A stretch of 64,000 bases of DNA, taken from Vibrio cyclitrophicus (GTDB lineage Bacteria > Pseudomonadota > Gammaproteobacteria > Enterobacterales > Vibrionaceae). The notes under the pieces were generated by a model. The model was not told where the DNA came from. It made no database searches and saw only the letters and a program-made list of their open reading frames with translations. Within the stretch, counting starts at the first letter, position 1. Each line of letters begins with the position of its first letter. This document shows, in pieces, positions 58,292 through 64,000 of the stretch. The DNA is taken from the NCBI GenBank assembly GCA_023206055.1, contig CP065366.1, positions 1,612,001 through 1,676,000 of the forward strand, in the 5' to 3' direction. Position numbers and translations under genes: made by a program.

Positions 58292-60340
58292 ATGAACGCG
58301 ATTCGTAAAGTTTACCAGTACGCAGAACCAAACCTTACCCTAGTGGGTTGGATGGGCTTTGTCGGCTTTCCCATTTACTACATTGTGTGGGAATTTTTGT
58401 TCCCTCAACCTTATGAAAACCTACCGCTGCGTCTAGCGTGTTCGGTACTGTTCTTAGGCATCATTTTCCGTAATCGTGTCCCATTTGAATGGCGCAAATA
58501 CCTTCCTGCTTATTACCAAGTCGCGGTAACCCTCTGCTTGCCGTGTTTCTTCTTTTACATGCTGCTGATGAACAATTGGTCCAACGTTTGGGTCATGTCG
58601 TTCATGTCAGCTATATTCCTGCATATTTTGTTGGTGCACGTCACTAAAGTTATGTTCGCTCAAACTTTTGCCGGAATCGGAATTGCGACGTTATGTGCTT
58701 GGGTGGCACAAGGTTTCTACCTAGAGCTCACAATGGATTGGACGCATGTGCCAATCTTTTTGTTTATCTACTTATTCGGTAATTTATTCTACTTCCGTAA
58801 TCAGATGGAACATGAAAATAAGGTGTCACTGGCGAAGTCTTTTGGTGCCGGTATTGCCCATGAGATGCGAAACCCGTTAAGTGGTTTGTTGACCTCGATA
58901 GATGTCATACAATCCATACTGCCGAACCCTAAAAGTGGCGACCATAAAGGGCAATATGCGCTGAGCAATGAAGACGTTATCCAGTTGCGAGAAGTGGGTG
59001 ATGAAGCGATGGAGATCATTCATTCCGGTAACGAAACGATTGATCTGCTACTGACTTCAATTGATGAAAACCGTGTATCTCGCTCGACCTTTAAAAAACA
59101 TTCGGCGCAAGCGGTCGTTGAGGATTCGATTGTCAGCTTTAACTACAAGCGCGCAGCCGATAAATCTGCAATCTCTTTAGACGTACAAAGCGACTTTGAC
59201 TTCTTAGGCAGCGATACCTTGTTGAAGTATGTGATGTATAACCTGTTCAAGAACGCATTCCATCATCGCAGCCCTGAAGATTTCCATATTCATGTCACGA
59301 TGTGCAGTGATGAAGTAACCAATCAAATCATGGTGACGGATAACGGATCTGGCATATCAAGCGATGTGATTCGCCGCATCTTCCAAGATTTCTACACCAC
59401 AGGCCAATCGGGTAATTACGGTTTAGGTTTACCCTTCTGTCAGAAGGTCATGCGCTCATTTGGTGGCGAAATTAAATGTCAGTCGGAAGTGGAACAATGG
59501 ACGCAGTTCACGATGACGTTCCCATCTCTGACATCCAATTCAGTGGAAGAAATTAAGAGCGAACTGACTAAGTTAAAGACTGTAGTGATGATCAGTGACC
59601 AGAAGGTTCTGGCCAGTAAAATGACCGAGATGTCGCGTTTTATGGGCTTTGACGTCACTATTATGGATGTCGCCTCTGCGCTTAAAAATAAGGAATATCA
59701 GTTCGAATTTGATTTGGTATTCGTGGATATGGAGAGCTTGGATCTACGAGTTAGCTGTTTGGAGAGAATTGAGTCACTGCTTTCGTTTACTGAAGCTCGA
59801 ATCATTTACCTCTATGAGCATCATCCGATTAGGCGTGTACGTAACGTTTCTTTCGAGCCTATTTGGGTGGAAACACAAGTTTGGCTACTCAATACCAAAG
59901 CGACCATCGATCGTTTACTGTTTGATTCCAATTATGTGATGCCGTCTGTGCCGGTAAAACCGCTAGAGGCTGCGAATAAGCGTACGATCATGGTGGTGGA
60001 TGACAACGAATCTCTACGCCGATTTACTGCGATGTTATTGGAAAAACAGGGGTTTGATGTTGTGCAGAAAGAGGATGGCCAACAAGCCTTAGACGCTTTG
60101 GATAGTGATGATATTGACTTGATTCTCATGGATATCGAAATGCCTATCATGGATGGTGTGGAAGCTTCTCGCCGAATTCGAAGTGCTAACAAGGCTTACT
60201 CTTCTGTTCCGATTATTGCCCATACCGGTGACAGTTCGCCCGTCACTTTGGAGAAAATGGAATCATCAGGTATGTCTGATTTCATCGTCAAACCCGCAGA
60301 TAAAAACCGACTGTTCGATAAAATAGCTCACTGGATTTAG
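58292..60340 (+). CDS. cqsS: CAI-1 autoinducer sensor kinase/phosphatase CqsS
   Basis: Hybrid sensor kinase of 682 residues, collinear with V. cholerae CqsS (opening VYQYAEPNL, FPIYY, HILLVH). Six TM helices (about 15-170) form the CAI-1 pocket. The H-box GAGIAHEMRNPLSG contains phospho-acceptor His190. The ATPase (NLFKNAFHH; DNGSGIS; GNYGLGLPF) precedes a receiver domain (about 565-682) with phospho-Asp near 613 in LMDIEMP. At low cell density it phosphorylates LuxU; bound CAI-1 turns it to phosphatase. The residue aligned with V. cholerae Cys170 is Phe166 (GNLFYF), as in V. harveyi. cqsA is convergent and separated by a terminator. Confidence 0.96.
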   Translation: MNAIRKVYQYAEPNLTLVGWMGFVGFPIYYIVWEFLFPQPYENLPLRLACSVLFLGIIFRNRVPFEWRKYLPAYYQVAVTLCLPCFFFYMLLMNNWSNVWVMSFMSAIFLHILLVHVTKVMFAQTFAGIGIATLCAWVAQGFYLELTMDWTHVPIFLFIYLFGNLFYFRNQMEHENKVSLAKSFGAGIAHEMRNPLSGLLTSIDVIQSILPNPKSGDHKGQYALSNEDVIQLREVGDEAMEIIHSGNETIDLLLTSIDENRVSRSTFKKHSAQAVVEDSIVSFNYKRAADKSAISLDVQSDFDFLGSDTLLKYVMYNLFKNAFHHRSPEDFHIHVTMCSDEVTNQIMVTDNGSGISSDVIRRIFQDFYTTGQSGNYGLGLPFCQKVMRSFGGEIKCQSEVEQWTQFTMTFPSLTSNSVEEIKSELTKLKTVVMISDQKVLASKMTEMSRFMGFDVTIMDVASALKNKEYQFEFDLVFVDMESLDLRVSCLERIESLLSFTEARIIYLYEHHPIRRVRNVSFEPIWVETQVWLLNTKATIDRLLFDSNYVMPSVPVKPLEAANKRTIMVVDDNESLRRFTAMLLEKQGFDVVQKEDGQQALDALDSDDIDLILMDIEMPIMDGVEASRRIRSANKAYSSVPIIAHTGDSSPVTLEKMESSGMSDFIVKPADKNRLFDKIAHWI

Positions 60341-60390
60341 TGGATGTAACAGTCTGAAGTACAGGGGTATTGGGTAGACATGGATTCAAG

Positions 60391-60421
60391 AAAGAGCTCA
60401 GCGAATTGCTGGGCTCTTTTT
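60391..60421. terminator. terminator between cqsS and cqsA
   Basis: AAAGAGCTCAGC and GCTGGGCTCTTT pair around GAATT (one wobble) with T5 on the plus strand and A-rich sequence on the other, so it can serve both converging genes. Confidence 0.75.
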
Positions 60422-60484
60422 GTATCGCGACATGATAGCGTCCATTCAGTCCTGCCGTTAGTTATAGAATTGGTGCGTACAGAG

Positions 60485-61666
60485 TTACACGAATTCTAAC
60501 TCTGGGTGATGGTACGCCTCGTGACAAACCGTGAGCACATGGTCAATGTCTCGTAGCGTCATGTCAGCATTCACTGAAAATCGGATGATGTTCTTATTCT
60601 TACCCGTCGCTGGACGGCAGAACACTGCGCCGAACACATCCCGCTCTTCAAGGAAATCGCGTACTCGCTCTGTATTTCTTTCATTACCGCATTCTAGCGA
60701 GACGATTTGAGATTCACTACGGATGTTAAAGCCGATCCGCTTTAAACCCGTAATGAGCGATTGTGCTCGCTTAAACAGGGTTTCTCGTTTGTCATCTGCA
60801 CCTTTAATCACCTCCAATGTTTTCTCTAAACGAATCACCTCTTGCGGCAACACAGTTGAGCTAAAAATGGCGGGATAAGCGACAAACGGCAAAGTATCGG
60901 ATAGCTGTTTGGGCCCAAGGATCGCGCCTGCACGATAAGCGAAGGTTTTGGCTAAGCTGACCGTGATAAAGTCGACTTGGTCATTGAGCCCGAGAGCTTG
61001 CACCAAGCCTGCACCTTTTTCACCGTGCGTTCCTAATGAGTGCGATTCATCGACGATAACAGCGCAGTCAAACTCCTGCGCCATTTCGTAGATGTCGCGG
61101 AGCGGGGCAATGGTACCGATGGTGCTGTAAACCGAGTCGACAACAACCACACCGGAACCATGACGTTCCAGTTGCTTACGTAAATGACTCATATTGTTAT
61201 GCATAAATGGGTGAGCCATCGCACCCGCCGCGCGAATACCTTCCCATAGCGACATGTGTGCAAAGAAGTCGATATACACAGGCGTATTTGGCGGACAGAT
61301 TGTTTGAAGCAACCCAATATTGGCTGCCCAACCAGATTGAGAAAGTAGGCAACTTTCCATTCCAACATAGTTCGCGAGTTCGGTTTCAAACGCAGGTTTA
61401 GAGTCTGCATCTTGTAAGAAAATCGCAGACATCACGACGTTGTCATCGTGTTCACAGATCGCAGCTTGGTGAGCTTGTTGGATTGCTTTGTTGTGCGACA
61501 AAGACAAATAATCATTGCTTTGCAAGACAACGGCGTCGCGCGATGGACGTTTACCCAATACCAAGTGTTTTTGGCTTTGGTTCTGGGTAATTAGATCTTG
61601 AATATAGAAGCTCAAGCGTTCTTCAATAAAGGAAGGTAATGGTTTGTTTTTGGTTTTATCACTCAT
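60485..61666 (-). CDS. cqsA: CAI-1 autoinducer synthase CqsA
   Basis: PLP-dependent alpha-oxoamine synthase-like enzyme of 393 residues, collinear with V. cholerae CqsA (389). It makes the CAI-1 precursor from S-adenosylmethionine and an acyl-CoA. Landmarks: LQSNDYLSLS, LLSQSGWAANIGLLQTICPP, DFFAHMSLWEGIRAAGA, DESHSLGTHG and the PLP Schiff-base Lys240 in SLAKTFAYRAG; the C-terminus has FCRPATGKNKNIIRFS. The start at 61666 follows GAAGAG; the open frame extends to 61681. Convergent with cqsS. CqsA is translationally controlled by Qrr small RNAs in vibrios, which cannot be seen here. Confidence 0.96.
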   Translation of the reverse strand: MSDKTKNKPLPSFIEERLSFYIQDLITQNQSQKHLVLGKRPSRDAVVLQSNDYLSLSHNKAIQQAHQAAICEHDDNVVMSAIFLQDADSKPAFETELANYVGMESCLLSQSGWAANIGLLQTICPPNTPVYIDFFAHMSLWEGIRAAGAMAHPFMHNNMSHLRKQLERHGSGVVVVDSVYSTIGTIAPLRDIYEMAQEFDCAVIVDESHSLGTHGEKGAGLVQALGLNDQVDFITVSLAKTFAYRAGAILGPKQLSDTLPFVAYPAIFSSTVLPQEVIRLEKTLEVIKGADDKRETLFKRAQSLITGLKRIGFNIRSESQIVSLECGNERNTERVRDFLEERDVFGAVFCRPATGKNKNIIRFSVNADMTLRDIDHVLTVCHEAYHHPELEFV

Positions 61667-62108
61667 AATAGTTCTCTTCAAATACAGGATAACGCCAGCG
61701 CTGACGGCTGTATATTGACGACAAAAAGTGATGTGTCATTAGCCAAGTTGCATAATTTTGTGGGTGCTTGCAAACTCAGCATTTAAGGGTTTTGAGGCGA
61801 TTGAATTTCCTTACGGTTTGGGGCTTTAGCCGAGTCAAGATATAAAGAATAGCGCGCTCTATTATGATGTAAGGTTATTAAAATTCGATTCTGAATAGCT
61901 ATCGAATATGAGCTGTGAACGAGGATAAGTTTTATCAATGAGTCCTCTTTTGGTATCAAGGCTATTCTCGATGACTACTTGATAAACGTTAATTGATTCA
62001 GATTTGGGATTTGCTGTCTGTCGCTGAACTTAACTGGAGAATTGGGGTTTTGATTGTTATGTTATATCATATCAAAAATAGAACACTCGACATTTGGACA
62101 TCAATATC
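61667..62108. other. 442-bp divergent intergenic region
   Basis: Promoter side of cqsA (-) and of the aspartoacylase-like gene (+). A Zur-like box lies at 62056-62073, close to the latter. No small RNA or open frame was recognised. Confidence 0.5.
62056..62073. promoter_or_regulatory. Zur-like box upstream of the aspartoacylase-like gene
   Basis: GTTATGTTATATCATATC agrees with GTTATGTTATAACATAAC, the core of the perfect palindrome at 51267-51298, at 16 of 18 positions. It lies 36 bp before the gene start. Confidence 0.6.
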
Positions 62109-62981
62109 ATGGATAAAATTAAGCAAGTCTTGCTGGTTGCCGGAACACACGGCAATGAGCTCTCAGGTATTTACCTACACAAGCTGATCAAAGAGCGTAT
62201 GTATGCCGCCGATCGTTCGACATTTTCTACGAATTCAGTTATCGCAAACCCTAAAGCGGTAGAGCAGAACGTACGATACCTTGATACCGACCTAAACCGT
62301 CAGTTTTCTAATGCTAACCACGACGACACTATGGGTTTAGCAGAGTACACAGTGGCGCGACAGTTTATAGACAGACACGCAAGCAAAGAGCAACAACTGA
62401 TTGTGGATTTACACAACACGACCAGCAATATGGGGGCGACACTAATCTTGCTTTCCAATGATGCTTTCTATCAAAAAATGGGCGCGTATGTGAAACAACG
62501 AATGCCTGAAGCTAATATTCTGTTTGAAGATAGAAAGCCTTGGGATGAGCAGCCTTACCTTTGTACTGCTGGGAAGTGTGGGGTGATGATTGAAGTTGGT
62601 GCTCAGGCACATGGCTCACTGAAGTTCGATACACTCAAATTGATGAAGCAGATGCTGACCATGGTTCTTGATTACGTTGAGAAGCACAACCTCAACCAAG
62701 TACAAGCGTTAGAAGACTACGATGCTTTCTTCTATGTTGAAGAGGTGAATGTTCCGCTTGGCCCAGACGGTATGCGTGTTGCTACTGTGCACCCAGCGAT
62801 CTGTGGTCGAGATTTCGAGGTAGTGAAGAAAGGTGAGCCAATACTGGCGACTTTCTTTGGCTATGATATTTACTGGGAGCGTGAACAAGACACCTATCCA
62901 CATTTCATTAATGAAAGTGCTTACGCTAAAGCCAACATTGCCATGGCACTGGCCGACAAGCGTTTGGTCTCAGTGAACTAG
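62109..62981 (+). CDS. aspartoacylase/succinylglutamate desuccinylase-family zinc hydrolase
   Basis: Zinc-dependent amidohydrolase of 290 residues, aspartoacylase type. The M14-like metal site is visible: GTHGNE (His14, Glu17) and DLHNTT with the third ligand His; DTDLNRQF and GVMIEVGAQAHGS are further family marks. Aspartoacylase deacetylates N-acyl-aspartate. The ATG at 62109 is used; the open frame begins with TTG at 62094. A Zur-like box precedes it and a COG0523 GTPase faces it across a terminator. A zinc enzyme expressed under zinc starvation would be a low-zinc replacement or a means to free ligands; this is inference. Confidence 0.82.
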   Translation: MDKIKQVLLVAGTHGNELSGIYLHKLIKERMYAADRSTFSTNSVIANPKAVEQNVRYLDTDLNRQFSNANHDDTMGLAEYTVARQFIDRHASKEQQLIVDLHNTTSNMGATLILLSNDAFYQKMGAYVKQRMPEANILFEDRKPWDEQPYLCTAGKCGVMIEVGAQAHGSLKFDTLKLMKQMLTMVLDYVEKHNLNQVQALEDYDAFFYVEEVNVPLGPDGMRVATVHPAICGRDFEVVKKGEPILATFFGYDIYWEREQDTYPHFINESAYAKANIAMALADKRLVSVN

Positions 62982-63009
62982 CGTTTTGAACCTATAACGG
63001 ATTAGTTAA

Positions 63010-63043
63010 AAAGCCCTATGAATGTATCAATTCATAGGGCTTT
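63010..63043. terminator. bidirectional terminator between aspartoacylase-like and COG0523 genes
   Basis: A perfect 14-bp stem (AAAGCCCTATGAAT with ATTCATAGGGCTTT) around GTATCA, with T-rich sequence on both sides. Confidence 0.8.
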
Positions 63044-63077
63044 GATTTTAGGGAGCGGGAGAATTAACCAGTTCTGG

Positions 63078-64000
63078 TTAGATCTGACACGCCAACAATT
63101 GGTTTTCTAGATCGTTGTCGATGCTATAACCAATGACTTCTATTCTGGTTTCATTGCACTCATCTAACTCACACTCTGTTAGGCCATCTTCCGTTAGGTT
63201 GTAACCAAAGATGCCGCTTTGAGTGATGAACACCGCTTTCATTCGTTCGGCTTTGAGTCCAACTAATACCTTAAGCAATTGCTGGCGATCGAACAGTTTA
63301 TCAGCCGCGAATCGCCAACCAATACTTTCAAACCCTTCACCTTGGTTATTAGCCTTTATCATACCGCTCTCTGGCATCGGTAATTCTGAAGCGAGTGGCT
63401 TGTCTTGTTTATGATGATGGTGGTGATGGTGCCCATGAGCTTGATGATGGTAAAAGTTGGTGTCTCCTTCAAACTCACCGAAAGGGATCTTACCGTGATG
63501 GGCAAATATGAGTTTTGTGTCTGGGTGGCAAACCTGAGCGACGTACTCCGCCAGTTTTTCTGCATCGCCACTTTTGTAGAGATCGACTTTATTACCCACG
63601 ATGGTATCGGCAATGGTGATTTGCTGATTGAAGGTATCGTGTTCAGAGTAACGTGCGTCAGATAGCTTACGGGCATCGACTAAAGTAACGTTCTTCTGTA
63701 GTGACAACACTTTACGATAGTGTTCTGAAGACAGGACTTCTAGCACTTCTTTAGGGTGACCAAGCCCGGTCGGCTCGATCAACAAGCGATCGGGTTTTGC
63801 CTCAAACAGCAGTTGATTCAGTGCGATTTGCATCGGTAAACCAGCCGCGCAACATATACAGCCGCCAGGCACTTCTCGGATAAACACTTGTTGTTTGTTG
63901 TCGTTCCCTTGGATCAAACTGCCGTCTACGCCGATTTCTCCAAATTCGTTCACCAAAATAGCCCAGTTTTCATCTGCGGGTTTGTTCTTCATTAGATTGA
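63078..64000 (-). CDS. COG0523 (CobW/ZNG1-type) metallochaperone GTPase, 5' end outside the window
   Basis: At least 307 residues of a G3E-family GTPase. Visible are VNEFGEIGVDG (switch I region), the metal motif GGCICC (CxCC), EPTGLGHP, the NKVD guanine specificity motif (GNKVDLYKSGD), a His stretch GHHHHHHHK and the CobW C-terminal domain (GESIGWRF-like FESIGWRFAADKLF, AVFITQSG). The P-loop GxxGxGKT is missing because the gene continues past 64000: the frame is open to the edge, and the codons before the first Met (Asn-Leu) fit the family. Such proteins deliver zinc to target enzymes in zinc starvation. Convergent with the aspartoacylase-like gene. Confidence 0.9.
   Translation of the reverse strand, partial: NLMKNKPADENWAILVNEFGEIGVDGSLIQGNDNKQQVFIREVPGGCICCAAGLPMQIALNQLLFEAKPDRLLIEPTGLGHPKEVLEVLSSEHYRKVLSLQKNVTLVDARKLSDARYSEHDTFNQQITIADTIVGNKVDLYKSGDAEKLAEYVAQVCHPDTKLIFAHHGKIPFGEFEGDTNFYHHQAHGHHHHHHHKQDKPLASELPMPESGMIKANNQGEGFESIGWRFAADKLFDRQQLLKVLVGLKAERMKAVFITQSGIFGYNLTEDGLTECELDECNETRIEVIGYSIDNDLENQLLACQI

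Noticed and set aside
63359..63676. Open frames antisense to or out of frame with the COG0523 gene
   Set aside because: They are shadows of the conserved GTPase frame and carry no family features.

Overview
The window is chromosomal DNA of a gammaproteobacterium, almost certainly a Vibrio. The best evidence is a complete, convergent cqsS/cqsA pair (CAI-1 quorum sensing), whose proteins resemble the V. cholerae and V. harveyi versions along their length. hrpA, pheS/pheT, a folK-folX-folE-folM cluster and many Vibrio-typical families (DUF3360, VC0807, MipA/OmpV, DUF1007/NicO) agree with this. No rRNA, tRNA, CRISPR array, integrase or transposase was seen.

Layout. 0-6.4 kb: MipA/OmpV barrel, hrpA helicase, small outer-membrane barrel. 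6.5-8 kb: two overlapping minus-strand genes that look like a domesticated phage O/P (DnaT-like/helicase-loader-like) pair. 8.4-14 kb: a TetR regulator with clear palindromic operators, then an RND/MMPL permease, LolA-like periplasmic protein and outer-membrane barrel that look like one envelope lipid or hydrophobe transport unit. 14.3-17.9 kb: pheST behind a possible Phe leader peptide. 17.9-26.4 kb: an accessory island directly behind the pheT terminator. It holds a 1775-residue AT-rich fusion of archaeo-eukaryotic primase, UG/Abi-type reverse transcriptase and a phosphoribosyltransferase-like C-terminus (the most exciting gene here, a probable antiphage system), an alpha/beta hydrolase, a lipoprotein, two copies of a MITE-like repeat and several copies of a GC-rich terminator hairpin. 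26.4-43 kb: DUF3360 permease, Fur-box gene, patatin, pterin/folate cluster, HAD, MetQ-like lipoprotein with met boxes, dienelactone hydrolase, DUF1501/DUF1800 pair, diguanylate cyclase. 43-54 kb: phosphodiesterase, Zur-box DUF1007/NicO pair, glutamate-receptor-like channel, third HU-like protein, YceI, Zur-box DUF1826, chemoreceptor. 54-58 kb: ACT protein, LysR with a divergent MBL-fold protein, TauD. 58-61.7 kb: cqsS/cqsA. 62-64 kb: Zur-box aspartoacylase-like gene and a COG0523 GTPase cut by the window edge.

Themes. Zinc homeostasis recurs: three Zur-like boxes sit before DUF1007/NicO, DUF1826 and the aspartoacylase-like gene, and the last faces a COG0523 metallochaperone GTPase. Iron (Fur) and methionine (MetJ) sites are also recognisable. 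The primase-RT fusion stands apart in base composition and sits between repeated hairpins and mobile-looking repeats, as expected of a horizontally acquired defence module. All functions are read from sequence by eye; no database search was run.
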